Source: Colletes latitarsis
Taxonomy: Eukaryota; Arthropoda; Insecta; Hymenoptera; Colletidae
Direction of reading: 5' to 3'
Assembly: GCF_051014445.1 (NCBI RefSeq)
Contig: NC_135136.1
Span: 13,162,001 to 13,226,000 of the forward strand
Length of the DNA stretch: 64,000 nt
The translations under genes and the position numbers were made by a program. The notes below the pieces were generated by a model. That model was not told the DNA's origin. It ran no database searches and saw only the letters and a program-made list of their open reading frames with translations. Positions 1 through 11,200 of this stretch are shown in pieces. The stretch's first letter is position 1, and every line of letters begins with the position of its first letter.

Positions 1-147
1 AAACATTCAATAAAACCTGGTCTTGAAAAATATTTTGGAGGATAACGCATGTTAGGTCTGGGTTAGGTCTAGGATTTGCCCTCATCAGGCTCGTACTTTC
101 GAATATTTCTCATAGTTCATGGCCTGATTCTGGGCTTTTTCTGGTTT

Positions 148-324
148 GGATCACATAGTAATGTGGTACCACACTGAAACAGTCCATTAAACCTGGTTTC
201 GATCAATATTTTAGAGGATAACGCATGTTATGTCTAGGTTAGGCCTGGGATTTGCCCTCATCAGGGTCATATTTTCGCGTTCTTCGCATACTTGTTGAAC
301 AGATCCTGGGTATTTTTCTGGTTT
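148..324 (+). repeat. Example of the 177-bp length class
   Basis: This unit is one base longer than 176 because the run before CTGGTTT is TATTTTT instead of CTTTTT. The same extra base is found in units with GGGTATTTTTCTGG or GGGTATTCTTCTGG. Mixing of 176- and 177-bp units explains why block offsets are multiples of 176 plus a few bases, for example 1,234 = 7x176+2 and 2,290 = 13x176+2. Confidence 0.85.
162..173. repeat. 12-bp perfect palindrome in each unit (first example)
   Basis: TGTGGTACCACA reads the same on both strands and has a KpnI/Acc65I site at its centre. It sits at unit positions 15-26 and is intact in most units, so it recurs every 176-177 bp. In other units it is broken in a few set ways: GGTAGCACAC, GGTAGCTCAC, GGCACCACAC or GGTGCCACAC. 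It could be a binding site for a dimeric protein, but nothing in the sequence proves this. Confidence 0.85.
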
Positions 325-852
325 GGATCAGGTAGTAATCTGGTACCTCACTGAAACAGACCATTAAACCTGGTTTCGATCAATTTTTTTGAGGGTAACG
401 CATTTTAGGTCTAGGTTAGGCCTGGTATTTTCCCGCATCAGACACATACTTTCACATTCTTCGCAGACTTGTTGAACGGATTCTGGGCTTTTTCTGGTTT
501 GGATGCCGTAGTAATGTGGTACCACACTGAAACATTCAATTAAACCTGGTCTTGATAAATATTTTGGAGGATAACGCATGTTAGGTCTGGGTTAGGTCTA
601 GGATTTGCCCTAATCAGGCTCATATTTTCGCATATTTCTCAAACTTGATGGCCAGATCCATTGCTTTTTCTAGATTGGATCCTGTAGTAATGTGGTACCA
701 CACTGAAACAGTACATTTAACCTGGTTTCGATAAATATTTTAGAGGATAACGCATGTTAGATCTGGGTATTGTCTAGGATTTGCCCTAATCAGGCACATA
801 ATTTCGCATTTTCCACATACATGTTGAACAGATCCTGGGTTTCTTCTGGTTT

Positions 853-1028
853 GGATCACGTAGTAATGTGGTACCACACTGAAACATTCACTTAAACCTG
901 GTTTCCATCAATATTTTAGAGGATAACGCATGTTATGTCTAGGTTAGGCCTGCGATTTGCTCTCATCAGGCTCGTACTTTCGCATATTTCTCATAATTAA
1001 TGGCCAGATTCTGGGCTTTTTCTGGATT
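853..1028 (+). repeat. Example unit, 176 bp, class B (ATGGCCAG type)
   Basis: One complete unit of the second main class. It has an intact palindrome, the CATTCACTTAAACCTGG form of the first block, and the class B second block: ATCAGGCTCGTAC, CGCATATTTCTCATA and ATGGCCAGATTCTGGG replace the class A words. Outside the two dimorphic blocks it is close to class A units. Class A and class B units alternate irregularly through the array. Confidence 0.9.
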
Positions 1029-3806
1029 GGATCAGGTAGTAATGTGGTACCACACTGAGACAGTCCATTAAACCTGGTTTCGATCAATATCTTAGAGGAC
1101 AACGGAAGTTAGGTCTCGGATAGGTCTGGGATTTGCCCTGATCAGGTTCGCACTTTCGCATATTTCTCATACTCGGTGGCCAGGTTCTGGGCTTTTTCTG
1201 GTTTGGATCCCGTAGTATTGTGGTACCACACTGAAACATTCAATTAAACCTGGTCTTGATAAATAATTTAGAGGATAACGCATGTTAGATCTGGGTTATG
1301 TCTAGGATTTGTCCAAATCAGGCTCATAAATTCGCATATTTCTCATACTTCATGGCTAGATACTGGGCTTTTTCAGGATTGGATCACGTAGTAATGTGGT
1401 ACCACACTTAAACAGTAAATTAAACCTAGTTTCGATCAATGTTTTAGAGGATAACGCAAGTTAGGTCTGGGATAGGTCTGGCATTTGCCCTCATCGGGGT
1501 CATATTATCGCATTTTTCACATACTTGTTGAACAGATCCCTTGCTATTTCTGGTTTGGATCACGTAGAAATGTGGTACCACACTGAAACATTCAATTAAA
1601 CCTGGTACTGATAAATATTTTTGAGGGTAACGCATGTTCTGTCTAGGTTAGGCCTGGGATTTGCACTCATCAGACACATACTTTCGCATTTTCCACATAC
1701 TTGTTGAACAGATCCTGGGTTCTTTCTGGTTTGGATCACGTAGTAATGTGGTAGCACACTGAAACAGTCCATTAAACCTGGTTTCGATCAATATTTTTGA
1801 GGATAACGCATGTTAGATCTTGGTTAGGCCTGGGATTTGCCCTCATCAGACACATGCTTTCGCGGTCTCCACATACTTGTTGAACAGATCCTGGGTATTC
1901 TTCTGGTTTGGATCACGTAGTAATGTGGTACCATACTGAAACAGTCCATTAAACCCGGTTTCGATCAATATTTTTGAGGATAACGCATGTTAGGTCTAGG
2001 TTAGGCCCGGGATTTGCCCTCACCAGGGTCATATTTCCGCGTTCTTCACATACTTGTTGAACAGATCCTGGGTATTTTTCTGGTTTGGATCACGCAGTAA
2101 TGTGGTACCACACTGAAATAGTCGATTAAACCTGGTCTTGGTAAATATTTTAGAAGATAACGCATGTTAGATCTGGGTAATGTCTAGGATTTGCCCTAAT
2201 CAGGCACATAATTTCGCATTTTCCACATACATGTTGAACAGATCCTGGGTTTCTTCTGGTTTGGATCACGTAGTAATGTGGTACCACACTGAAGCATTCA
2301 ATTAAACCTGGTCTTGGTAAATATTTTAGAGGATAACGCATGTTAGGTCTGGGGTAGGTCTGGGATTTGCTCTCATCAGGCTCGTACTTTCGCATATTTC
2401 TCATACTTGATGGCCAGATTCTGGGCTTTTTCTGGATTGGATCAGGTAGTAATGTGGTACCACACTGAGACAGTCCATTAAACCTGGTTTCGATCAATAT
2501 TTTAAAGGACAACGGAAGTTAGGTCTCGGATAGGTCTGGGATTTGCCCTGATCAGGCTCGCACTTTCGCATATTTCTCATACTCGGTGGCCAGATTCTGG
2601 GCTTTTTCTGGATTGGATCACGTAGTAATGTGGTACCACACTGAAACAGTAAATTAAACCTAGTTTCGATCAATATTTTAGAGGATAACGCAAGTTAGGT
2701 CAAGGTTAGTCCTGGGATTTGCCCTGATCAGGCTCGCACTTTCGCATATTTCTCATACTCGGTGGCCAGATTCTGGGCTTTTTCTGGATTGGATCACGTA
2801 GTAATGTGGTACCACACTGAAACAGTAAATTAAACCTAGTTTCGATCAATATTTTTGAGGATAACGCATGTTAGGTCTAGGTTAGGCCCGGGATTTGCCC
2901 TCACCAGGGTCATATTACCGCGTTGTACACATACTTGTTGAACAGATCCTGGGTATTTTTCTGGTTTGGATCACGCAGTAATGTGGTACCACACTGAAAT
3001 AGTCGATTAAACCTGTTTTCGATCAATATTTTAGAGGATAACGCAAGTTATGTCTGGGATAGTTCCGGGATTTGCCCTCGTCAGGCTCATACTTTCGCAT
3101 TCTTCACATACTTGTTGAACAGATCCTGGGTATTTTTCTGGTTTGGATCAGGCAGTAATGTGGCACCACACTTAAACAGTCGATTAAACCTGGTTTCGAT
3201 CAATATTTTTGAGGATAACGCATGTTAGGTCTAGGTTAGGCCCGAGATTTGCCCTCATCAGGGTCATATTTCCGCGTTCTTCACATACTTGTTGAACAGA
3301 TCTTGGGTATTTTTCTGGTTTGGATCACGTAGTAATGTGGTACCTCACTGAAACAGTCGATTAAACCTGGTTTCGATCAGTATTTTTGAGGGTAACGCAT
3401 GTTAGGTCTAGGTTAGGCCTGGGATTTTCCCTGATCAGCCACATACTTTCGCATTCTTCACATACTTGTTGAACGGATCCTGGGTTTTTTGTGGTTTGGA
3501 TCACGTAGTAATGTGGTACCACACTGAAACATTCAATTAAACCTGGACTTGATAAATGTTTTAGAGGATAACGCATGTTGAGTCTGGGATAAGTCTGGGA
3601 TTTGCCCTCATCAGGGTCATATTTTCGCATTTTTCACATACCTGTTGAACAGATCCCTGGCTTTTTCTGGTTTGGATCACGTAGAAATGTGGTACCACAC
3701 TGAAACATTCAATTAAACCTGGTACTGATAAATATTTTTGAGGGTAACGCATGTTAGGTCTAGGTCAGGCCTGGGATTTTCCCTCATCAGACACATACTT
3801 TCGCAC

Positions 3807-6014
3807 TCTTCACATACTTGTTGAACGGATCCTGGGTGTTTTCTGGTTTGGATCACGTAGTAATGTGGTAGCACACTGAAAGAGTCCATTAAACCTGGTT
3901 GCGATCAATATTTTAGAGGATAACGCATGTTCTGTCTAGGTTAGGCCTGGGATTTGCCCTCATCAGACACATACTTTCGCATTTTCCGCATACTTGTTGA
4001 ACAGATCCTGGGTTTTTTCTGGTTTGGATCACGTAGTAATGTGGTAGCACACTGAAACAGTCCATTAAACCTGGTTTCGATCAATATCTTTGAGGATAAC
4101 TCATGTTAGGTCTAGGTTAGGCCCGGGATTTGCCCTCATCAGGGTCATATTTCCGCGTTCTTCACATACTTGTTGAACAGATCCTGGGCTTTTTCTGGAT
4201 TGGATCAGGTTGTAATGTGGTACCACACTGAAACAGTCCATTAAACCTGGTTTCGATCAATATTTTAGAGGAGAACGCAAGTTAGGTCTGGGATAGGTCT
4301 GGGATTTGCCCTGATCAGGCTCGCACTTTCGCATATTTCTCGCACTCGGTGGCCAGATTTTGGGCTTTTTCTGGTTTGGATCCCGTAGTATTGTGGTACC
4401 ACACTGAAACATTCAATTAAACCTGGTCTTGATAAATATTTTAGAGGATAACGCATGTTAGATCTGGGTTATGTCTAGGATTTGCCCAAATCAGGCTCAT
4501 GAATTCGCATATTTCTCATACTTCATGGCTAGATACTGGGCTTTTTCAGGATTGGATCACGTAGTAATGTGGTACCACACTGAAACAGTAAATTAAACCT
4601 AGTTTCGATCAATATTTTAGAGGATAACGCAAGTTAGGTATAGGTTAGGCCTGGGATTTTCCCTCATCAGACACATACTTTCGCATTCTTCACATACTTG
4701 TTGAACGGATCCTGGGGTTTTTCAGGTTTGGATCACGTAGTAATGTGGTAGCTCACTGAAACAGTCCATTAAACCTGGTTTCGATCAATATTTTAGAGGA
4801 TAACGCATGTTCTCTCTAGGTTAGGCCTGGGATTTGCCCTCATCATACACATACTTTCGCATTCTCCACATACTTGTTGAACAGATCCTGTGTTCTTTCT
4901 GGTTTGGATCACGTAGTAATGTGGTTGCTCACTGAAACAGTCCATTAAACCTGGTTTCGATCAATATTTTAGAGGATAACGCATGTTCTATCTAGGTTAG
5001 GCCTGGGATTTGCCCTCATCAGACACATACTTTCGCATTCTCCACATACTTGTTGAACAGATCCTGGGTTCTTTCTGGTTTGGATCACGTAGTAATGTGG
5101 TAGCACACTGAAACAGTCCATTAAACCTGGTTTCGATCAATATTTTTGAGGATAACGCATGTTAGATCTTGGTTAGGCCTGGGATTTGCCCTCATCAGAC
5201 ACATACTTTCGCATTCTCCACATACTTGTTGAACAGATCCTAGGTATTCTTCTGGTTTGGATCACGTAGTAATGTGGTACCACACTGAAACATTCCATTA
5301 AACCCGGTTTCGGTCAATATTTTAGTGGATAACGCAAGTTAGGTCTGGGATAGGTCTGGGATTTGCCCTCATCAGGGTCATATTTTCGCATTCTTCACAT
5401 ACTTGTTGAACAGATCCTGGGTATTTTTCTGGTTTGGATCAGGTAGTAATGTGGCACCACACTGAAACAGTCGATTAAACCTGGTTTCGATCAATATTTT
5501 TGAGGATAACGCATGTTAGGTCTAGGTTAGGCCCGGGATTTGCCCTCATCAGGCTCGTACTTTCGCATATTCCTCATGGTTCATGGCCGGATTCTGGGCT
5601 TTTTCTAGATTGGATCCTGTAGTATTGTGGTACCACACTGAAACATTCAATTAAACCTGGTCTTGATAAATATTTTAGAGGATAACGCATGTTAGATCTG
5701 GGTTATGTCTAGGATTTGCCCAAATCAGGCTCATAAATTCGCATATTTCTCATACTTCATGGCTAGATACTGGGCTTTTTCAGGATTGGATCACGTAGTA
5801 ATGTGGTACCACACTGAAACAGTACATTTAACCTGGTTTCGATCAATATTTTAGAGGACAACGCAAGTTAGGTCTGCGATAGGTCTGGGAATTGCCATCA
5901 TCAGGGTCATATTTTCGCGTTCTTCACATACTTGTTGAACAGATCCTGGGTATTTTTCTGGTTTGGATCAGGTAGTAACGTGGTACCACACTGAAGCAGT
6001 CGATTAAACCTGGT
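3807..6014 (+). repeat. Long-range block F, copy 1 (partner at 35944-38151)
   Basis: It matches 35944-38151 at a constant offset of 32,137 bp over about 2.2 kb. A private variant GGTTGCTCAC (4924) is found again at 37061 but is GGTAGCTCAC in the other related units seen (for example near 19170 and 22676). The block overlaps the right end of block A copy 1. The right end at 6014/38151 is a switch from GGTCTTGATAA to GGTTTCGATCA. Confidence 0.85.
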
Positions 6015-8281
6015 CTTGATAAATATTTTAGAGGATAACGCATGTTAGATCTGGGTTATGTCTAGGATTTGTCCAAATCAGGCTCATAAATTCGCATATT
6101 TCTCATACTTCATGGCTAGATCCAGGGCTTTTTCTGGATTGGATCACGTAGTAATGTGGTACCACACTGAAACAGTCAATTAAACCTGGTTTCCATCAAT
6201 ATTTTAGAGGACAACGCAAGTTAGGTCTGGTATAGTTCTGGGATTTGCCATCATCAGGGTCATATTTTCGCGTTCTTCACATACTTGTTGAACAGATCCT
6301 GGGTATTTTTCTGGTTTGGATCAGGTAGTAACGTGGTACCACACTGTAGCAGTCGATTAAACCTGGTGTCGATCAATATTTTAGAGAATAACGCTTGATA
6401 GGTCTTGGTTAGGTCTGAGATTTGCTCTCATCAGGCTCGTACTTTCGCATATTTCTCATAGTTCATGGCCTGATTCTGGGCTTTTTCTGGTTTGGATCAC
6501 ATAGTAATGTGGTACCACACTGAAACAGTCGATTAAACCTGGTTTCGGTCAGTATTTTTGAGGGTAACGCATGTTAGGTCTAGGTTAGGCCTGGGATTTT
6601 CCCTCATCAGACACATACTTTCGCATTCTTCACAGACTTGTTGAACGGACTCTGGGCTTTTTCTGGTTTGGATGCCGTAGTAATGTGGTACCACACTGAA
6701 ACATTCAATTAAACCTGGTCTTGATAAATATTTTGGAGGATAACGCATGTTAGGTCTGGGTTAGGTCTAGGATTTGCCCTAATCAGGCTCATATTTTCGC
6801 ATATTTCTCAAACTTGATGGCCAGATCTATTGCTTTTTCTGGTTTGGATCATGTGGTAATGTGGTATCACACTGATAAAGCCCATTAAACCTGGTTTCGA
6901 TGAATAGTTTAGAGGATAACTCATGTTAGGTCAAGGTTAGTCCTGGGATTTGCCCTCATCAGACACATACTTTCGCATTCTTCACATACTTGTTGAACTG
7001 ATCCGGGGTTTTTTCAGGTTTGGATCACGTAGTAATGTGGTACCACACTGAAACAGTAAATTAAACCCAGTTTCGATCAATATTTTAGAGGATAACGCAA
7101 GTTAGGTCTGGGATAGGTCTGGGATTTGCCCACATCAGGGTCATATTTTCGCATTTTTCACATACTTGTTGAACAGATCCCTGGCTTTTTCTGGTTTGGA
7201 TCACGTAGAAATGTGGTACCACACTGAAACATTCAATTAAACCTGGTACTGATAAATATTTTTGAGGGAATCGGATGTTAGGTCTAGGTTAGGCCTGGGA
7301 TTTTCCCTCATCAGACACATACTTTCGCATTCTTCACATACTTGTTGAACGGATCCTGGGTTTTTTCTGGTTTGGATAACGTAGTAATGTGGTAGCACAC
7401 TGAAACAGTCCATTAAACCTGGTTTCGATCAATCTTTTAGAGAATAACTCATGTTAGGTCTAGGTTAGGTCTGGGATTTGCCCTCAACAGGTTCATATTT
7501 TCGCGTTCTTCACATACTTGTTAAACAGATTCTGGGTATTTTTCTAGTTTGGATCACGTAGTAATGTGGTACCACACTAAAACTGTCCATTAAACCTTGT
7601 TTCACCAATATTTTAGAGGATAACGCATGTTCTGTCTAGGTTAGGCCTGGGATTTGCCCTCATCAGACACATACTTTCGCATTTTCCACATACATGTTGA
7701 ACAGATCCTGGGTTTTTTCTGGTTTGGATCACGTAGTAATATGGTAGCACACTGAAACAGTCCATTAAACCTGGTTTCGATCAATATTTTTGAGGATAAC
7801 GCATGTTAGATCTAGGTTAGGCCTGGGATTTGCCCTCATCAGACACATACTTTCGCATTCGTCACATACTTGTTGACGGATCCTGGGTTTTTTGTGGTTT
7901 GGATCACGTAGTAATGTGGTACCACACTGAAACAGTCAATTATACCTGGTTTCGATCAATATTTTAGAGGATAACGCATATTATGTCTGGGAGAGGTCCG
8001 GGATTTGCCCTCATCAGACACATACTTTCGCATTCGTCTCATACTTGTTGACGGATCCTGGGTATTTTTCTGGTTTGGATCTGGTAGTAATGTGGTACCA
8101 CACTGAAACAGTCGATTAAACCTGGTTTCGATCAATATTTTTGAGGATAACGCATGTTAGGTCTAGGTTAGGCCTGGGATTTTCCTTCATCAGACACATA
8201 CTTACACATTCTTCACAGACTTGTTCAACGGATTCTGGGCTTTTTCTGGTTTGGATGCCGTAGTAATGTGGTACCACACTG
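4846..8281 (+). repeat. Satellite stretch between block A copies 1 and 2
   Basis: This is ordinary satellite with no gene. Its first part, to 6014, belongs to the block whose partner lies at 35944-38151. From 6015 to 8281 the units are varied and I found no long partner. Two successive units here have lost one A (TTGTTGACGG instead of TTGTTGAACGG, near 7871 and 8047), and a unit near 7595 has a one-base deletion (TTTCACCAATA). It ends exactly where block A copy 2 begins. Confidence 0.85.
4906..5081 (+). repeat. Example unit, 176 bp, class A (GTTGAACAG type)
   Basis: One complete unit, used to define numbering from GGATCAC = 1. In order it carries the GTAATGTGG anchor, the palindrome position (broken here, GGTTGCTCAC), the CAGTCCATTAAACCTGG form of the first dimorphic block, the AATATTTTAGAGG core, the TAGGTTAGGCCTGGG region, and the class A second block with ATCAGACACATAC and TTGTTGAACAG. 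It ends in a six-base run before CTGGTTT, which gives 176 bp. The GGTTGCTCAC variant is shared with only one other site I saw, 37058-37067. Confidence 0.9.
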
Positions 8282-11200
8282 AAACATTCAATAAAACCTG
8301 GTCTTGAAAAATATTTTGGAGGATAACGCATGTTAGGTCTGGGTTAGGTCTAGGATTTGCCCTCATCAGGCTCGTACTTTCGAATATTTCTCATAGTTCA
8401 TGGCCTGATTCTGGGCTTTTTCTGGTTTGGATCACATAGTAATGTGGTACCACACTGAAACAGTCCATTAAACCTGGTTTCGATCAATATTTTAGAGGAT
8501 AACGCATGTTATGTCTAGGTTAGGCCTGGGATTTGCCCTCATCAGGGTCATATTTTCGCGTTCTTCGCATACTTGTTGAACAGATCCTGGGTATTTTTCT
8601 GGTTTGGATCAGGTAGTAATCTGGTACCTCACTGAAACAGACCATTAAACTTGGTTTCGATCAATTTTTTTGAGGGTAACGCATTTTAGGTCTAGGTTAG
8701 GCCTGGTATTTTCCCGCATCAGACACATACTTTCACATTCTTCGCAGACTTGTTGAACGGATTCTGGGCTTTTTCTGGTTTGGATGCCGTAGTAATGTGG
8801 TACCACACTGAAACATTCAATTAAACCTGGTCTTGATAAATATTTTGGAGGATAACGCATGTTAGGTCTGGGTTAGGTCTAGGATTTGCCCTAATCAGGC
8901 TCATATTTTCGCATATTTCTCAAACTTGATGGCCAGATCCATTGCTTTTTCTAGATTGGATCCTGTAGTAATGTGGTACCACACTGAAACAGTACATTTA
9001 ACCTGGTTTCGATAAATATTTTAGAGGATAACGCATGTTAGATCTGGGTATTGTCTAGGATTTGCCCTAATCAGGCACATAATTTCGCATTTTCCACATA
9101 CATGTTGAACAGATCCTGGGTTTCTTCTGGTTTGGATCACGTAGTAATGTGGTACCACACTGAAACATTCACTTAAACCTGGTTTCCATCAATATTTTAG
9201 AGGATAACGCATGTTATGTCTAGGTTAGGCCTGCGATTTGCTCTCATCAGGCTCGTACTTTCGCATATTTCTCATAATTAATGGCCAGATTCTGGGCTTT
9301 TTCTGGATTGGATCAGGTAGTAATGTGGTACCACACTGAGACAGTCCATTAAACCTGGTTTCGATCAATATCTTAGAGGACAACGGAAGTTAGGTCTCGG
9401 ATAGGTCTGGGATTTGCCCTGATCAGGTTCGCACTTTCGCATATTTCTCATACTCGGTGGCCAGGTTCTGGGCTTTTTCTGGTTTGGATCCCGTAGTATT
9501 GTGGTACCACACTGAAACATTCAATTAAACCTGGTCTTGATAAATAATTTAGAGGATAACGCATGTTAGATCTGGGTTATGTCTAGGATTTGTCCAAATC
9601 AGGCTCATAAATTCGCATATTTCTCATACTTCATGGCTAGATACTGGGCTTTTTCAGGATTGGATCACGTAGTAATGTGGTACCACACTTAAACAGTAAA
9701 TTAAACCTAGTTTCGATCAATGTTTTAGAGGATAACGCAAGTTAGGTCTGGGATAGGTCTGGCATTTGCCCTCATCGGGGTCATATTATCGCATTTTTCA
9801 CATACTTGTTGAACAGATCCCTTGCTTTTTCTGGTTTGGATCACGTAGAAATGTGGTACCACACTGAAACATTCAATTAAACCTGGTACTGATAAATATT
9901 TTTGAGGGTAACGCATGTTCTGTCTAGGTTAGGCCTGGGATTTGCACTCATCAGACACATACTTTCGCATTTTCCACATACTTGTTGAACAGATCCTGGG
10001 TTCTTTCTGGTTTGGATCACGTAGTAATGTGGTAGCACACTGAAACAGTCCATTAAACCTGGTTTCGATCAATATTTTTGAGGATAACGCATGTTAGATC
10101 TTGGTTAGGCCTGGGATTTGCCCTCATCAGACACATGCTTTCGCGGTCTCCACATACTTGTTGAACAGATCCTGGGTATTCTTCTGGTTTGGATCACGTA
10201 GTAATGTGGTACCATACTGAAACAGTCCATTAAACCCGGTTTCGATCAATATTTTTGAGGATAACGCATGTTAGGTCTAGGTTAGGCCCGGGATTTGCCC
10301 TCACCAGGGTCATATTTCCGCGTTCTTCACATACTTGTTGAACAGATCCTGGGTATTTTTCTGGTTTGGATCACGCAGTAATGTGGTACCACACTGAAAT
10401 AGTCGATTAAACCTGGTCTTGGTAAATATTTTAGAAGATAACGCATGTTAGATCTGGGTAATGTCTAGGATTTGCCCTAATCAGGCACATAATTTCGCAT
10501 TTTCCACATACATGTTGAACAGATCCTGGGTTTCTTCTGGTTTGGATCACGTAGTAATGTGGTACCACACTGAAGCATTCAATTAAACCTGGTCTTGGTA
10601 AATATTTTAGAGGATAACGCATGTTAGGTCTGGGGTAGGTCTGGGATTTGCTCTCATCAGGCTCGTACTTTCGCATATTTCTCATACTTGATGGCCAGAT
10701 TCTGGGCTTTTTCTGGATTGGATCAGGTAGTAATGTGGTACCACACTGAGACAGTCCATTAAACCTGGTTTCGATCAATATTTTAAAGGACAACGGAAGT
10801 TAGGTCTCGGATAGGTCTGGGATTTGCCCTGATCAGGCTCGCACTTTCGCATATTTCTCATACTCGGTGGCCAGATTCTGGGCTTTTTCTGGATTGGATC
10901 ACGTAGTAATGTGGTACCACACTGAAACAGTAAATTAAACCTAGTTTCGATCAATATTTTAGAGGATAACGCAAGTTAGGTCAAGGTTAGTCCTGGGATT
11001 TGCCCTGATCAGGCTCGCACTTTCGCATATTTCTCATACTCGGTGGCCAGATTCTGGGCTTTTTCTGGATTGGATCACGTAGTAATGTGGTACCACACTG
11101 AAACAGTAAATTAAACCTAGTTTCGATCAATATTTTTGAGGATAACGCATGTTAGGTCTAGGTTAGGCCCGGGATTTGCCCTCACCAGGGTCATATTACC

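Larger units (their letters stand above)
1..4845 (+). repeat. HOR block A, copy 1 (partner at 8282-13126)
   Basis: This stretch matches 8282-13126 base for base at an offset of 8,281 bp, with very few differences (seen: C370/T8651 and A1546/T9827). The match stops at 4845/13126, after CTCATCA, where copy 1 goes on as TACAC and copy 2 as GGGTC. The block starts before the window, so its true length is unknown. Parts recur as copies 3 and 4. Since neighbouring units inside the block differ strongly, the near identity of the two copies points to recent duplication of about 27 units as one piece, or to homogenisation. Confidence 0.93.

Noticed and set aside
80..100. TTAGG words (insect-type telomere motif) in each unit
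   Set aside because: They occur once or twice per unit, embedded in other sequence and not in tandem, so they are not telomeric DNA and do not identify the host as an insect.
220..240. Pol III B-box-like GGTTTCGATCAA, suggesting a tRNA-derived SINE
   Set aside because: Fit to GWTCRANNC is incomplete, no A box is convincingly placed, and there is no poly-A tail or target-site duplication. The units are strictly tandem.
1951..1970. CENP-B box-like match in units with CCCGGTTTCGATCAA
   Set aside because: On the minus strand only about seven of the nine core bases of NTTCGNNNNANNCGGGN fit, and most units have CCTGG instead of CCCGG. Not a convincing box.
2150..2512. Minus-strand ORF of 120 codons (repeated at 10431-10793), with 115-codon relatives at 20781, 30233, 30938, 39375, 51842, 55872 and 59904
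   Set aside because: It spans two satellite units, and the second half is the first half read in another frame. Its start and stop are set by unit variants, and it has no recognisable domain. It is a by-product of the repeat, not a gene.
4265..4456. Family of 63-, 71- and 84-codon minus-strand ORFs recurring every few kb
   Set aside because: They recur only because the unit types recur. The reading frame breaks at each 176-bp step, and no promoter or independent conservation is visible.
4846..8281. Possible unique or transposon sequence between the two block A copies
   Set aside because: Read through completely, it consists only of satellite units in the same register and orientation.
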